Made by a program: the position numbers and the translations under genes. A DNA stretch of 64,000 bases from Mycoavidus sp. B2-EB. Its GTDB lineage: Bacteria; Pseudomonadota; Gammaproteobacteria; Burkholderiales; Burkholderiaceae. Positions 47,243 through 57,788 of the stretch are shown here, in pieces. The stretch lies in the NCBI RefSeq assembly GCF_014218255.1, contig NZ_AP021872.1, positions 1,736,001 through 1,800,000 on the forward strand, written 5' to 3'. The notes beneath the pieces were generated by a model. The model was not told the DNA's origin, made no database searches, and worked only from the letters and a program-made list of their open reading frames with translations. Each line of letters begins with the position of its first letter. Position 1 is the first letter of the stretch.

Positions 47243-47779
47243 ATGCGTATTTTCCAGAGCCACGGCTCTCCTCACTGCCGACTGATCACGTATATCGTTG
47301 CATCGATCATCGTCACCGCCCTAGGCTGTGCCGCATGGTTTACATTCAATGCGGCACAGCGCGCGCCCAATGTGACGTTTACCCTTCTTTCAGGCCAAAA
47401 AATTTCAACCGAACAACTCGCTGGCAAAGTTTATCTGGTGAATTTTTGGGCCACGAGCTGCCCTAGCTGCATTCAAGAAATGCCCACGCTAGTGCACGCT
47501 TACAACACCTTCAAAGACCAAGGGCTTGAAATCATTGCGGTGGCCATGAACTACGATACGCCGAGCTATGTAAGAAATTACAGTCAAACACGCCAGTTGC
47601 CATTCAAAGTAGCGCTTGATGACGGCAGCGCCGCCCAGCAATTTGACAAGATTCAACTCACGCCTACGACTTTTGTGATTGATAAAGGTGGACGCATCTT
47701 GAAACGCTATACTGGCGCGCCAGAACCACGCGAATTACATCAATTACTCGAAGCGGCACTCAGGCGCAATACCCAATAA
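47243..47779 (+). CDS. TlpA-like membrane-anchored thioredoxin
   Basis: 178 residues. An N-terminal membrane anchor (ITYIVASIIVTALGCAAWFTF) is followed by a periplasmic thioredoxin fold with the redox pair in WATSCPSCIQEMP, and cis-Pro near LTPTTFVIDK. Such TlpA/ResA-like proteins reduce cysteines in the periplasm, typically for cytochrome c or oxidase assembly. No cytochrome c maturation gene is adjacent, so the client protein is unknown. Starts 52 bases after comM. Confidence 0.88.
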   Translation: MRIFQSHGSPHCRLITYIVASIIVTALGCAAWFTFNAAQRAPNVTFTLLSGQKISTEQLAGKVYLVNFWATSCPSCIQEMPTLVHAYNTFKDQGLEIIAVAMNYDTPSYVRNYSQTRQLPFKVALDDGSAAQQFDKIQLTPTTFVIDKGGRILKRYTGAPEPRELHQLLEAALRRNTQ

Positions 47780-47799
47780 CATACTTTAGCAAGTTGCTC

Positions 47800-48632
47800 A
47801 TGAAGCGATTAGCCCAAGGCAAAATCTTAGGCGCCACACGTTTGCTGGATACCCAGCTAACCCGCGAAGCAATCGCCACGATCCTAGTTGAAGACGGTTT
47901 AACGACCAGCGCCATTGAAGGCGAAAAACTCGATTTGGATGCGGTCCGTTCATCGGTCGCTCAACATTTAGGCTTACCTACGGCTGGGCTACCTGCTCCA
48001 GTACGCGCTATTGACGGGCTCATCGTAATGCTAATGAGGCGAGTAGCGACGGCTTAATCCGAGCCGGACTCGCCCATCTATGGTTTGTCACCTTACATCC
48101 ATTTGAAGATGGCAACGGCCGGCTTGCGCGCGCCCTTACAGATATGGCCTTAGCGCAAGATGAGCGGGTATCGATGTGCTTTTTTAGCCTATCGGCACAA
48201 ATTTTGCGGGAACGTACAAGCTATTACACCCACCTTGAACGCACACAGAAAGGGGGGCTAGAGGTTACGGAATGGTTGACTTGGTTTTTAACCCAGATTG
48301 AAGCCGCTGCCACTGCGGCACAACACACCATAACCAATACCTTGGCTAAAGCGCGCTTCTGGCTCTATCATCAAGCAAGCGGCCTGAATGAACGTCAGCA
48401 TAAAGTGCTTAACCGTTTATTAGACGCTGGCGCTAAAGGGTTTGAAGGAGGGATGAATACACGGAAGTATGTGAGTCTGACTAAAACCAGCCGCGCCACA
48501 GCATACCGCGAATTAAGCGAGTTAGTGGCGAAAGGTTGCCTTACTCCTACGGGCAAAGGGGGACGTAGCACCAGTTATGAAATCATCTATCCCAGCAACT
48601 ACGGCCCCCATCAGCCCATCTCCGCAAACTGA
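47800..48632 (+). pseudogene. Decayed Fic family (DUF4172-type) gene
   Basis: Two pieces of one Fic protein. From ATG 47800 the frame reads LAQGKILGATRLLDTQL and LVEDGLTTSAIEGEKLDLD (with an inhibition-motif-like SAIEGE), and stops at 48057. In the next frame from about 48029 ANEASSDGLIRAGLAHLWFV is followed by LHPFEDGNGRLARAL (the Fic motif) and a C-terminal helical domain to 48632. A segment of about 80-90 residues normally lying between these parts is missing, and the frame is shifted. The extreme N-terminus is also short. Not expected to make an active enzyme. Confidence 0.85.
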
Positions 48633-48644
48633 AAACTCAGCTGC

Positions 48645-49526
48645 TTAGGCGGGTTGAGGAGCCTCACCTGCATCGCTGTTCTGGGCTTGTAAGCGTAAAA
48701 CTATTTCTTTGCGATAACGGTTTAATTCTTGCACGGTTTTAAACGTCCGCTCAAAAATAAGAGACAAGTTATGCAAAATTCGATCGACGACTTTGCCTTC
48801 CCAAGCACCATCAAATTGGATTTGCGCATCCAACCAATGCTCAAGCCATTCAGGATCAGGCAAACGTGATTGCACTGTGTCACGCGGAAACAGAGCGCGA
48901 TTCACATGTAAATTAGTGGGGTGCAACGGTTTCTCAGTGCGCCGCGCCGACGCCATAAGCACGCCAATTTTAGCGAACGCCGCACGCGCAACATCGCCGG
49001 ATTGCGCCAGTGCTTTTTTCATATAGCGCAAATATGCGCCGCCATGCCTTGCTTCATCGCGCGAAATAGTTTCATAAATATATTGGATCACGGGCTCGGT
49101 ATGCCAAGCAGCCGCGCACCGATACCAATGATTTAAGCGGATTTCACCACAAAAGTGCAGCATCAGCGTTTCTAACGGAGGCGCTGGGTCAAATGGAAAA
49201 CGCACAGCATGGAGCTCTTCTTCCGTAGGTAATAATTCAGGGCGAAAACGCCGTAAGTATTCCATCAAGACCAAGGAATGCTTTTGCTCTTCAAAAAACC
49301 AAATGCTCATGAATGCGGAAAAGTCACTATCATGGTGGTTATCACGCAAGAACATTTCGGTTGCAGGCAGCGCCGCCCACTCGGTAATGGCATTCATTTT
49401 GATGGTTTCAGCCTGCTCCGCGGTCAATAAAGACGCGTCGAAACGGTCCCATGGAATGTCTTTTTCCATGTCCCAGCGTACGGCTTCCAGCGATTTATAT
49501 AATTCGGGGTAAAGCATCATGTTCAT
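48645..49526 (-). CDS. Ferritin-like diiron protein
   Basis: 293 residues, mostly helical, with diiron-type ligands: TEWAALPATEMFLR, WFFEEQKHSLVLMEY (EExxH), HFCGEIRLNHWY and SRDEARHGGAYLRY (DExRH). This arrangement resembles ferritin-like and acyl-ACP-desaturase-like four-helix bundles. Burkholderia relatives are annotated only as ferritin-like; oxygenase or oxidase activity is possible, iron storage less so. M4 (49517) is an alternative start. The gene is divergent from the DUF3567 gene across about 345 bases. Confidence 0.8.
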   Translation of the reverse strand: MNMMLYPELYKSLEAVRWDMEKDIPWDRFDASLLTAEQAETIKMNAITEWAALPATEMFLRDNHHDSDFSAFMSIWFFEEQKHSLVLMEYLRRFRPELLPTEEELHAVRFPFDPAPPLETLMLHFCGEIRLNHWYRCAAAWHTEPVIQYIYETISRDEARHGGAYLRYMKKALAQSGDVARAAFAKIGVLMASARRTEKPLHPTNLHVNRALFPRDTVQSRLPDPEWLEHWLDAQIQFDGAWEGKVVDRILHNLSLIFERTFKTVQELNRYRKEIVLRLQAQNSDAGEAPQPA

Positions 49527-49871
49527 ATATTTTGTTCCTGTGTCGCGCTAGCCATAAAACATTGAGCGAACGACTTCCATTAACTGCCCTTCCCTTTATG
49601 ATAGCATGCTCCTATGCGGGCTTGTTCATTGCCTTAAGTCTACCCAGTTTATAATTGGCCAATGATGGCCCGCTCAACGATTCATTCATTGGGTCATGTA
49701 CGAGGCTTATTGAAGAAATCCTCAATAATTTACATATTCCCCCCCATTTTGGCTAAAGCGCGCTACGATGGAGTAACCAAGTATTGATAAGTAGGCTGTC
49801 TATTGAATTTTACCCAAGCTGCTCCATATGCATTTTGCATCACCGAAATCTCGGAACTAGGAGTCAACATC
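49527..49871. other. Intergenic stretch between ferritin-like gene and DUF3567 gene
   Basis: About 345 bases. An inverted repeat TTATTGA (49707-49713) / TCAATAA (49722-49728) is present; function unknown. No gene or tRNA seen. Confidence 0.4.
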
Positions 49872-50129
49872 ATGCAAATGATTTATAACAGCCAAAATTA
49901 TTGTATTGTCGAATTTCCAGCCCAAGTTGGCAGCTTTGCTCTAAAAACTGGAGGGTATGAAATAGTGGCGAAAAATCTACAACGGGAACTGTTTATTGAT
50001 GGTGCTATGGCAGAACAATTCCGAGAAAATGTGCAAAAATTGATCGAGCTACAGCCCTCTACTGACGAAATAGACGATTTTCTTGGCCAATTCGATAGTT
50101 TAATGACACATCCGGTCGTTTTGCACTAA
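49872..50129 (+). CDS. DUF3567 family protein
   Basis: 85-residue protein from ATG 49872, behind AGGAG (49859-49863). Family-like N-terminus MQMIYNSQNYCIVEFPAQ, then GGYEIVAKNLQRELFIDG and a C-terminal acidic helix (DEIDDFLGQFDSLM). DUF3567 is small, soluble, found almost only in Betaproteobacteria, with unknown function. It lies 35 bases ahead of metH on the same strand. The longer in-frame extension upstream to 49803 is not supported by a ribosome-binding site. Confidence 0.85.
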   Translation: MQMIYNSQNYCIVEFPAQVGSFALKTGGYEIVAKNLQRELFIDGAMAEQFRENVQKLIELQPSTDEIDDFLGQFDSLMTHPVVLH

Positions 50130-50164
50130 AGTCGCTTGGCGCTGAGTCCAAATACACAAACGTT

Positions 50165-51199
50165 TTGTCTCGCACTCAAGTTACGCGCTATACACGTGGC
50201 GCTGCGCTGCCTGCGCTGTTGGCAGCGCGCATCCTTATTCTGGATGGTGCCATGGGCACTATGATCCAGCGCTATCGCCTAACTGAAGCACAGTACCGTG
50301 GCGAGCGTTTTGCTCATTTCCAACATGATATTAAGGGCAATAATGAACTGCTCTCACTCACGCAGCCCGCGCTTATCCGTACGATCCATGAGCAATATTT
50401 AGCTGCGGGCGCCGATATTATTGAAACCAATACTTTTGGCGCAACGCACATCGCCCAAGCGGATTACCAAATGGAAGCGCTGGCGACCGAAATGAATCTA
50501 GCCTCAGCCCAACTGGCACGGGCCGCCTGCGATCACTATAGTCGCGCGAATCAACCGCGTTTTGTCGCGGGTGCAATTGGCCCGACTCCTAAAACAGCGA
50601 GCATTTCTCCCGAAGTCAATGACCCAGGAGCACGCAATATTACCTTTGATGTGCTACGAGACGCCTATTATCAGCAAGCACATGCTCTTTTAACCGGCGG
50701 CGTCGATCTTTTTCTGGTGGAAACGATCTTCGATACACTCAATGCAAAAGCCGCACTTTTTGCACTTGATGAATTATTTGAGGCCACTGGAGAAACTTTG
50801 CCGATCATTATCTCCGGCACCGTCACAGATGCTTCTGGCCGTATTTTGTCCGGTCAAACCGTTGAAGCATTTTGGAATTCATTGCGTCATGCACGGCCTT
50901 TAGCTTTTGGCTTGAATTGCGCGCTGGGCGCAGCTCTGATGCGCCCTTATATTGCTGAACTGGCCAAATTGTGCGATTGTGCCGTGTCATGCTACCCCAA
51001 CGCTGGGCTGCCCAATCCCATGAGCGAAACCGGCTTTGACGAAACACCCGAAATCACCGCCCGCCTACTCGCAGAATTTGCCCAAGCGGGCCTCATCAAT
51101 CTCGCTGGCGGCTGCTGTGGCACCACGCCTGAACATATCGCTGCAATTGCCCATGCAATCCAGGATTTACCAGCGCGCCCCTATTCATCTTCAGCATAA
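50165..51199 (+). CDS. metH: Methionine synthase, homocysteine-binding module
   Basis: 344-residue homocysteine S-methyltransferase module of cobalamin-dependent methionine synthase. ILDGAMGTMIQRYRL opens the barrel; the zinc ligands appear as Cys in FGLNCALGA and CysCys in LAGGCCGTTPEHIAA. It starts at TTG 50165 and stops six bases before the second metH gene. In E. coli these are one protein; in Burkholderia the two-gene arrangement is normal, so this is not read as a disruption. Confidence 0.93.
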   Translation: MSRTQVTRYTRGAALPALLAARILILDGAMGTMIQRYRLTEAQYRGERFAHFQHDIKGNNELLSLTQPALIRTIHEQYLAAGADIIETNTFGATHIAQADYQMEALATEMNLASAQLARAACDHYSRANQPRFVAGAIGPTPKTASISPEVNDPGARNITFDVLRDAYYQQAHALLTGGVDLFLVETIFDTLNAKAALFALDELFEATGETLPIIISGTVTDASGRILSGQTVEAFWNSLRHARPLAFGLNCALGAALMRPYIAELAKLCDCAVSCYPNAGLPNPMSETGFDETPEITARLLAEFAQAGLINLAGGCCGTTPEHIAAIAHAIQDLPARPYSSSA

Positions 51200-51205
51200 T
51201 CATCT

Positions 51206-53992
51206 ATGACGGACGCCACCGACCTTAACCGCCGCGCCCCTCATCAAATAGGTATTGAACCCACGCTGCGACTCGCTGGTCTCGAGGCTTTTAATATTGG
51301 CGCGCAAACGCGCTTCGTGAACATTGGCGAGCGGACCAATGTCACCGGTTCCAAAGCGTTTGCACGCATGATCCTAAACGATCAATTCGACGCGGCTTTA
51401 AGTGTTGCACGCCAACAAGTCGAAAATGGCGCGCAGATCATCGATATCAATATGGATGAAGCCATGCTGGATTCAAAAGCCGCGATGGTGCGCTTTTTGA
51501 ATTTAATTGCGGCCGAGCCAGATATCGCTCGCGTGCCGATTATGCTTGACTCCTCCAAATGGGACGTATTAGAAGCCGGCCTTAAATGCGTGCAAGGCAA
51601 AGCGATCGTTAACTCCATCTCACTTAAAGAAGGCGTAGAGGTATTTAAGCAACAAGCGCAGTCGATTCGCCGTTATGGCGCAGCTGCCGTTGTAATGGCG
51701 TTTGACGAAAGCGGTCAAGCCGATAGTTTTGCGCGCAAAATAGCGATCTGCGAGCGTAGCTATCGGATTCTTGTCAAACAAGTCGGCTTCGCCCCAGAAG
51801 ATATTATTTTTGATCCGAATATTTTTGCGATTGCAACCGGCATTGATGAACATAATAATTATGCGGTCGATTTTATAGAAGCAACGCGCTGGATCAAAGC
51901 CCACTTGCCCTACGCTAAAGTCAGCGGCGGAGTCTCAAATGTATCTTTTTCATTTCGTGGCAATGATGCCGTGCGCGAAGCCATTCACACGGTTTTTCTA
52001 TACCATGCAATTCGTGCCGGCATGGATATGGGGATTGTCAACGCCGGACAGTTGGGAATTTATGCTGAGCTAGACCCCCCCCTGCGCGAACGCGTTGAAG
52101 ATGTCGTGCTCAACCGCTCGGTACAAACTGCAAATGGCCTGAGTGCAACGGAGCGTTTACTCGAGATTACCGAGCAATATAAGCAAGGCGGTGGCGCAAA
52201 AAACCAAGAAACTCTGCTCTGGCGACAACAATCCGTCAAAGACCGCCTAGCCCACGCCTTAGTCCACGGCATTACTCAGTTTATTATTGAAGACACTGAA
52301 GCTGCGCGCCAACAATATGAACGTCCGATCCAGGTCATTGAAGGGCCATTAATGGATGGCATGAACCGGGTCGGCGACCTGTTTGGCGCGGGCAAGATGT
52401 TTCTACCCCAAGTTGTCAAATCAGCCCGCGTGATGAAACAAGCGGTAGCACATCTACTACCTTTTATTGAAGCAGAAAAAAACCAACTCACCGCACACGG
52501 CGGCGACGCAAAACCCAAAGGCAAAATTGTCATTGCAACCGTTAAGGGCGATGTGCATGATATTGGCAAAAATATTGTCTCGGTTGTCTTGCAGTGCAAT
52601 AATTTTGAAGTCATCAATATGGGCGTGATGGTGCCTTGCAGTGAAATTCTCGCCAAGGCCAAAGCTGAGAAAGCCGACATGATCGGCTTATCAGGGTTGA
52701 TCACACCCAGTCTTGAAGAAATGGCGTATGTCGCCGCTGAAATGCAACGCGACGAAATCTTGCGCGCCCGCAACATTCCTCTTTTGATCGGCGGCGCAAC
52801 CACTTCACGCGTGCATACTGCGGTTAAGATCGCGCCGCACTATGACGGCCCCGTGATCTACGTACCGGATGCTTCGCGTGCTGTATCCGTTGCTTCCAGC
52901 CTGCTTTCAGAAACGCATTCGGCAACTTATATTGCTGAATTGAAAGCGAATTATGAGCGCATTCGAGAACAACACGCGAACAAAAAAACCCAACCGATGT
53001 TGCCACTTAGCCAAGCACGGGCAAATCGGCACCGCATTGATTGGGCCGCGACCTCTCCTACAAAACCCAAATTGATTGGCCGCCGCGTACTTAAAAATTA
53101 CAACCTGGCCGAACTTGCGCGTTACATTGATTGGGGGCCGTTTTTTCAAACCTGGGATCTGGCGGGCCCATTTCCAGCAATTCTCACTGACCCCATCGTT
53201 GGCGAAGCCGCACGGCGCGTATATGAAGATGCGCAAAATATGCTCACGCAACTGATTGCTGGCCGCTGGCTGACCGCCCATGGGGTTTTCGCCTTATTAC
53301 CGGCCAATACCGTGCATGACGATGACATTGAGATCTATACCGATGGCACCCGCAAGCATATTGCTCTAACCTGGCATACGCTGCGCCAACAAAGTGAACG
53401 CCCAATTATTGATGGCCCGAATCAAGAAAAAATCCGCCGGCCAAACCGCGCCTTAGCGGATTTTATCGCGCCGAAAGAAACCCAGATTGCCGATTATATT
53501 GGCCTTTTTGCCGTCACTGCTGGCCTCAATATCGATAAAAAAGTGCAGCAATTTGAACAGGCTCAAGATGACTATAGCGCCATCATGCTTAAGGCGCTTG
53601 CCGATCGTCTGGCGGAAAGTTTTGCGGAACGCTTGCATGAACGCATCCGCAAAGAGTTTTGGGGCTATGCGGCCGATGAACAACTCAGCCATAACGAGTT
53701 AATCCACGAGAAATACGTAGGCATCCGCCCCGCGCCTGGCTATCCTGCTTGCCCAGACCACTTAGTAAAGCACGCTATGTTCAGCCTGATGGATTGCGAT
53801 AAGATAGACATGCAGCTCACCGAATCGCTTGCCATGCTGCCAGCAGCAAGCGTCTCAGGTTTTTATTTAGCGCATCCCGACAGTACTTATTTCTCTGTCG
53901 GTAAAATTGGCGCCGATCAACTTGATGATTATGCCCGTCGTACCGGGCTATCCGTCACGGACGCACAACGCGCATTAGCTGCACTACTTTGA
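51206..53992 (+). CDS. metH: Methionine synthase, folate-, cobalamin- and AdoMet-binding modules
   Basis: 928 residues. Folate/pterin-binding barrel ([33 protein letters not shown]), four-helix cap, cobalamin domain with the cobalt-ligand His in [15 protein letters not shown], and the reactivation domain (VHEKYVG-like [17 protein letters not shown]). Together with the upstream gene it methylates homocysteine from methyl-tetrahydrofolate. All modules look complete. The 3' end overlaps the convergent carbonic anhydrase gene by 9 bases. Needs cobalamin, like QueG; no B12 synthesis genes are seen here. Confidence 0.95.
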   Translation: MTDATDLNRRAPHQIGIEPTLRLAGLEAFNIGAQTRFVNIGERTNVTGSKAFARMILNDQFDAALSVARQQVENGAQIIDINMDEAMLDSKAAMVRFLNLIAAEPDIARVPIMLDSSKWDVLEAGLKCVQGKAIVNSISLKEGVEVFKQQAQSIRRYGAAAVVMAFDESGQADSFARKIAICERSYRILVKQVGFAPEDIIFDPNIFAIATGIDEHNNYAVDFIEATRWIKAHLPYAKVSGGVSNVSFSFRGNDAVREAIHTVFLYHAIRAGMDMGIVNAGQLGIYAELDPPLRERVEDVVLNRSVQTANGLSATERLLEITEQYKQGGGAKNQETLLWRQQSVKDRLAHALVHGITQFIIEDTEAARQQYERPIQVIEGPLMDGMNRVGDLFGAGKMFLPQVVKSARVMKQAVAHLLPFIEAEKNQLTAHGGDAKPKGKIVIATVKGDVHDIGKNIVSVVLQCNNFEVINMGVMVPCSEILAKAKAEKADMIGLSGLITPSLEEMAYVAAEMQRDEILRARNIPLLIGGATTSRVHTAVKIAPHYDGPVIYVPDASRAVSVASSLLSETHSATYIAELKANYERIREQHANKKTQPMLPLSQARANRHRIDWAATSPTKPKLIGRRVLKNYNLAELARYIDWGPFFQTWDLAGPFPAILTDPIVGEAARRVYEDAQNMLTQLIAGRWLTAHGVFALLPANTVHDDDIEIYTDGTRKHIALTWHTLRQQSERPIIDGPNQEKIRRPNRALADFIAPKETQIADYIGLFAVTAGLNIDKKVQQFEQAQDDYSAIMLKALADRLAESFAERLHERIRKEFWGYAADEQLSHNELIHEKYVGIRPAPGYPACPDHLVKHAMFSLMDCDKIDMQLTESLAMLPAASVSGFYLAHPDSTYFSVGKIGADQLDDYARRTGLSVTDAQRALAALL

Positions 53993-54667
53993 CGCAAGCG
54001 CCTCTAAGCAGCCCGCATAAGTTGCCGCGAGCGCGCCTGGCTCAGACACGGTCATGCCAAGATCACGTAAACAGCCATCATGCACACCGTAGACCCAAGC
54101 GTGAATCATTAAGGATTGGCCACGCGCCCATGCATCTTGCACAACCGTGGTGCCACATACATTGACCGTTTGTTCAATCGCATTAAGCTCAATTAAAAGC
54201 CGATGCCGCTCTTCCCCAATGGGTTTTTGTTCAAGCAGCGCCCGATGCTTGTCCTGAACATCCTGAATATGGCGCAACCAGTTATCGGCAAGCCCTACAC
54301 GCCGCTCAAATAGCGCCGCGCCCACGCCAGAACAACCATAATGGCCCACCACCATAATATGCTTAACTTTAAGCAAATCAACCGCGAATTGAATCACTGA
54401 TAAACAATTCAAATCGGAATGGACAATCACATTGGCAATATTACGGTGGACAAATACTTCGCCGGGAGGCAAACCAATAATTTGATTTGCCGGCACGCGC
54501 GAATCAGAGCAGCCAATCCATAGATATTCCGGGGTTTGCTGATCCTTTAGGCTTAAGAAATAATTCGGATCCTCAGCCAACATGCGCGTAACCCACGCAC
54601 TATTGTTATCAAATAAATGACGCAGAGGATTAGGTTGTTCTTGCACCGGATGATTCATTTCATGCAT
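53984..54667 (-). CDS. can: Beta-class carbonic anhydrase
   Basis: Zinc enzyme interconverting CO2 and bicarbonate. 227 residues; the zinc ligands are Cys53 and Asp55 with Arg57 in [12 protein letters not shown], plus His109 and Cys112 in [12 protein letters not shown]. These match the Can/CynT type. The start at 54667 is preceded by AAGGGATGC. It overlaps the metH 3' end by 9 bases. Confidence 0.95.
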   Translation of the reverse strand: MHEMNHPVQEQPNPLRHLFDNNSAWVTRMLAEDPNYFLSLKDQQTPEYLWIGCSDSRVPANQIIGLPPGEVFVHRNIANVIVHSDLNCLSVIQFAVDLLKVKHIMVVGHYGCSGVGAALFERRVGLADNWLRHIQDVQDKHRALLEQKPIGEERHRLLIELNAIEQTVNVCGTTVVQDAWARGQSLMIHAWVYGVHDGCLRDLGMTVSEPGALAATYAGCLEALASK

Positions 54668-54713
54668 CCCTTATGGCCCTTTTCCAATTTACACAGCACG
54701 CTAGCTGACCCAT

Positions 54714-56327
54714 TTAATTAACGGATACAGCAGTGAAATTCTGCCGCCCAAATGGACTCACGCGGTATCCAACAATGTTGCCACGGGTCAATGCAGTCAC
54801 TTTAGGGTGGCCGATCGGAATCCACAGCGCTTCATCGTAAATGATTTTCTGCGCGGCAAGATATAACTGCGTACGCCGCGCTTGATCCGTTGTAACCTTG
54901 GCTTGAGCAATCAAATTATCTAATTCAGGCTGACAAAAACGCGCAAAGTTGGTACCCGAACGTACCGCTGCACAGCTAAATTGCGGCGTCAGAAAATTAT
55001 CTGGATCACCATTGTCACCCGCCCAGCCCATAAACAAGAGATCATGTGCGCCTTGTTTCGCCTCACGGATTAACTCACCCCACTCAACAATCCTTACTTG
55101 CGCCTTGATGCCAATTTTTTCAAGATCAGCTTGCAATAATTCAGCGCCCGTTTGTGGGTTCGGATTTAAAGTGCTCCCGGTTGGACGAGTCCAGATGACC
55201 GTCTCGAAGCCCTTAGGATAGCCAGCCTCAGCGAGCAATTGTTTGGCGCGCGCAATGTTATGCGGCCAGGGTTGAAGATTTTGTGCATAACTCCAAGTAC
55301 CTGGCGGATAGGGATTGCTAGCAGGCAAAGCCGTACCGTTAAATAAAGTATTCAAATAATTGGAGCGATCAAAGGCTAAATTAATCGCTTGGCGCACTTT
55401 TTTATTATCGAGCGGTTTATGCTGCGTATTCAGCGCAACGAAAGCCGTCATGAAACCTGGGGCTTCAACGATTTTTAACACTTGATCTGCCCGCGCTGCA
55501 CTCACATCTTGCGGCCGTGGCGACAATGAAACTTGGCATTCTCCAGCGTTCAGCCTTTGCGCGCGCACGGCTGGATCGGGGGTAATCGCATAAATAAGCT
55601 GGTCAATCTGTGGGCGCGCGCCCCAATACTGAGGGTTGCGGTCATAACGAATGAGCGCATCTCTCTGATAATTACGCAGCTTAAATGGGCCCGTGCCTAC
55701 GGGTTCTAAATTAAAATCTGAGAAGCGATTGGCTTTGAGTAGTTGATCTGCATATTCGGCTGAATAGATCGAAGCAAAACCCATTGTTAACACCGACAAA
55801 AAGGTAGCATCGGGTTTTTTCAACGTGAAGCGGATTGTATTCGGGCCAAGTTTTTGGATGGCTTGCACCCGTTCAGGCAATTGCAGGGATTGCGCGTGTG
55901 GAAAACCGCTAGGGCCTGCCACCTTATGCCACGGGTTGGCCGGATTGAGCATGCGATCAAAGGTAAATGCTACATCATCCGCATTAAAGGCACGACTCGG
56001 CTTAAAAATGCCCCGTGTATGAAAATGAACATTTTGGCGTAAATAAAAAGTATAACTTAGGCCATCCGCACTCACGTCCCACTTCTCGGCCAAGGCAGGC
56101 ACGACTTTACTGGTCGCCTCATCGAAAGCAACCAGGCCATTAAAAATAAGATCGGCACTCGCATTCGTGGTCACTAATGCATTGTACTGAACTACATCAA
56201 AACCATCGGGGCTCGCTTCCGTACAAATGGTTAACGACTTAAGCGCGGCAGGCTTAGCTGCAGCCACTAATGATGCGCTCAGCAAGAATAAACCCGCACA
56301 GCCAGCAACAATTAATTTTCGCTTCAT
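54714..56327 (-). CDS. Peptide ABC transporter substrate-binding protein (DppA/OppA-like)
   Basis: 537-residue periplasmic binding protein of SBP_bac_5 type. The start at 56327 follows GGAGAAAGGCGTT and gives the signal peptide MKRKLIVAGCAGLFLLSASL then VAAAKPA. Domain features: LTICTEASPDGFDVVQYNAL, VGTGPFKLRNYQRDALIRYD and AGDNGDPDNFLTPQFSC near the ligand site. Similar to dipeptide or heme/peptide-binding DppA. The cognate permease genes are not adjacent. Peptide uptake fits a host-dependent life. Confidence 0.92.
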   Translation of the reverse strand: MKRKLIVAGCAGLFLLSASLVAAAKPAALKSLTICTEASPDGFDVVQYNALVTTNASADLIFNGLVAFDEATSKVVPALAEKWDVSADGLSYTFYLRQNVHFHTRGIFKPSRAFNADDVAFTFDRMLNPANPWHKVAGPSGFPHAQSLQLPERVQAIQKLGPNTIRFTLKKPDATFLSVLTMGFASIYSAEYADQLLKANRFSDFNLEPVGTGPFKLRNYQRDALIRYDRNPQYWGARPQIDQLIYAITPDPAVRAQRLNAGECQVSLSPRPQDVSAARADQVLKIVEAPGFMTAFVALNTQHKPLDNKKVRQAINLAFDRSNYLNTLFNGTALPASNPYPPGTWSYAQNLQPWPHNIARAKQLLAEAGYPKGFETVIWTRPTGSTLNPNPQTGAELLQADLEKIGIKAQVRIVEWGELIREAKQGAHDLLFMGWAGDNGDPDNFLTPQFSCAAVRSGTNFARFCQPELDNLIAQAKVTTDQARRTQLYLAAQKIIYDEALWIPIGHPKVTALTRGNIVGYRVSPFGRQNFTAVSVN

Positions 56328-56414
56328 AACGCCTTTCTCCATGATAGTTAGCATCTGGGTGCAACCTTCATACCGGCTCCCCGTTTGCAGGCTTTTGATG
56401 TTTTAACAGCGAAC

Positions 56415-57053
56415 TCACATTTTTTTCGCGCGAATCTGCGAGATAACAAAGTCTAACACCGGCATGACCCCTTCCAAACTATTTGTCAGCGCCGGCGAAA
56501 CCTCATATTTCCCCTGTACCGCTAAGGCGGGCACCCCCGTAAGTTTATAATCCGCCATCAATTGATTATCACGCCGTACCTCTGCTGCCGTACTAAAAGA
56601 TTGATAAATATCAAGAAATTTTTGCTTGTCCACACCATGCTGCGCAACAAATTCTACTTGCGCCTCAGTCGTTTGCAAATAGTTTTTATCAACATGAATG
56701 GCCTTAAAGATTTTGGGGGCCATTTGAGTTGCAACCCCAAGTTTATCAAGGGCATGATACAGTTTCTGATAGACCTCAAGGCTGGCGTCAAAAGCAATCG
56801 GTACACGCTTAAAAACCACATCAGGGCCTTGCTTGCTAGCCCAGCTTTCAATTAGAGGTTCAAAATCTTTGCAATGCGGACAACCGTACCAGAAAAACTC
56901 AATCACTTCGATCTTGCCTGCGGGCACACTCACTGACTGAGGTGTTTTCAGCACTTTATAGTGTTTGCCCGCTTGCGGCGTAAGCGCCGAAGCATAAACA
57001 CCACTGACTGCAAAAAAGATAAAGGCAAGTAAAACGCTAAGCGATTTTTTCAT
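56415..57053 (-). CDS. dsbA: Thiol:disulfide interchange protein DsbA
   Basis: Periplasmic oxidant that forms disulfides in exported proteins. 212 residues with signal peptide MKKSLSVLLAFIFFAVSGV then YASA. The catalytic pair is in FFWYGCPHCKDFEP (Cys58, Cys61), and cis-Pro in LTGVPALAVQGKYEV. DsbB is not in the window. Located after the SPOR protein and argS on the same strand, the usual order in Burkholderia relatives. Confidence 0.95.
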   Translation of the reverse strand: MKKSLSVLLAFIFFAVSGVYASALTPQAGKHYKVLKTPQSVSVPAGKIEVIEFFWYGCPHCKDFEPLIESWASKQGPDVVFKRVPIAFDASLEVYQKLYHALDKLGVATQMAPKIFKAIHVDKNYLQTTEAQVEFVAQHGVDKQKFLDIYQSFSTAAEVRRDNQLMADYKLTGVPALAVQGKYEVSPALTNSLEGVMPVLDFVISQIRAKKM

Positions 57054-57114
57054 ATCAATCTATAACCACTATCGAGTTAAAAATACAAAAATATATCATC
57101 TAAACCAAGGCATT

Positions 57115-57732
57115 TCATGGACTGTTTGGCGAACGGATAATCGCTGTATCAATACCCGCCTCGGTTAACCGCAAGCGCACCCGATTCATTTGCTCAAACT
57201 GCGTAAATGGACCCAGCCGCACACGATAGTACAAAATACCGGCGCCCTCATAGCGCGTTATTTTCGATTCAAAACCTTGCAACGCTAGCTTAGCCCGCTG
57301 CTGCTCGGCATCCGCTTTTGTCTTATATGCGCCGACCTGCAACGCATAACTGGCATTCGCTCCATTCAGCGCTCCCTCTGGTTTATTGGCCACTGGCCCA
57401 TTCGGCGCAGTCGCCAACGGCACTTCGATAACCTGCGGGTCGCTAGGAGAGTTTAATCGTGGCGACGTCGAACCCTCAGAAAACTGTCCAACGGGCGCTG
57501 CCGGCCGGCTAGGAGGATGTCCTTGCAACAAACGATTGGGATCAGCATTAGTTGGATTGCTTACATTCTCCGTATTAGGCGGCATACCATTCTTTGCCAC
57601 AAAAGGCGTAGGCCCGCGCGTCACATATAATGCAACCACAATCGCAATCGCCAAGCCAACAGTTAGGCCAAGCACAAGACCCAAAAGCGTTCCTCCGCTT
57701 TGCTTAGAAGCACGGCGCTGCTTTTTCATCAT
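57115..57732 (-). CDS. SPOR domain-containing membrane protein
   Basis: 205 residues. A cytosolic basic start (MMKKQRRASKQSGG), a single membrane helix (LLGLVLGLTVGLAIAIVVAL), a Pro/Ser/Asn-rich periplasmic linker, and a C-terminal SPOR domain (YALQVGAYKTKADAEQQRAK, GILYYRVRLGPFTQFEQMN) that binds denuded glycan strands at the septum. Likely FtsN-like role in division, not proven. M2 could equally be the start. Confidence 0.9.
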   Translation of the reverse strand: MMKKQRRASKQSGGTLLGLVLGLTVGLAIAIVVALYVTRGPTPFVAKNGMPPNTENVSNPTNADPNRLLQGHPPSRPAAPVGQFSEGSTSPRLNSPSDPQVIEVPLATAPNGPVANKPEGALNGANASYALQVGAYKTKADAEQQRAKLALQGFESKITRYEGAGILYYRVRLGPFTQFEQMNRVRLRLTEAGIDTAIIRSPNSP

Positions 57733-57788
57733 TCAAACACTACCCAAATAATTCTAAAATAAGGCCCATTCATCATGGGGGCTTTCAA

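Noticed and set aside
49707-49728. TTATTGA / TCAATAA inverted repeat as a terminator or FNR-like site
   Set aside because: Short AT-rich arms, no U-run, and wrong half-site sequence for FNR.
50165-53992. Split metH as a frameshift or pseudogene
   Set aside because: Both parts are complete at domain boundaries, separated by six bases with their own starts; this two-gene form is normal in Burkholderia.
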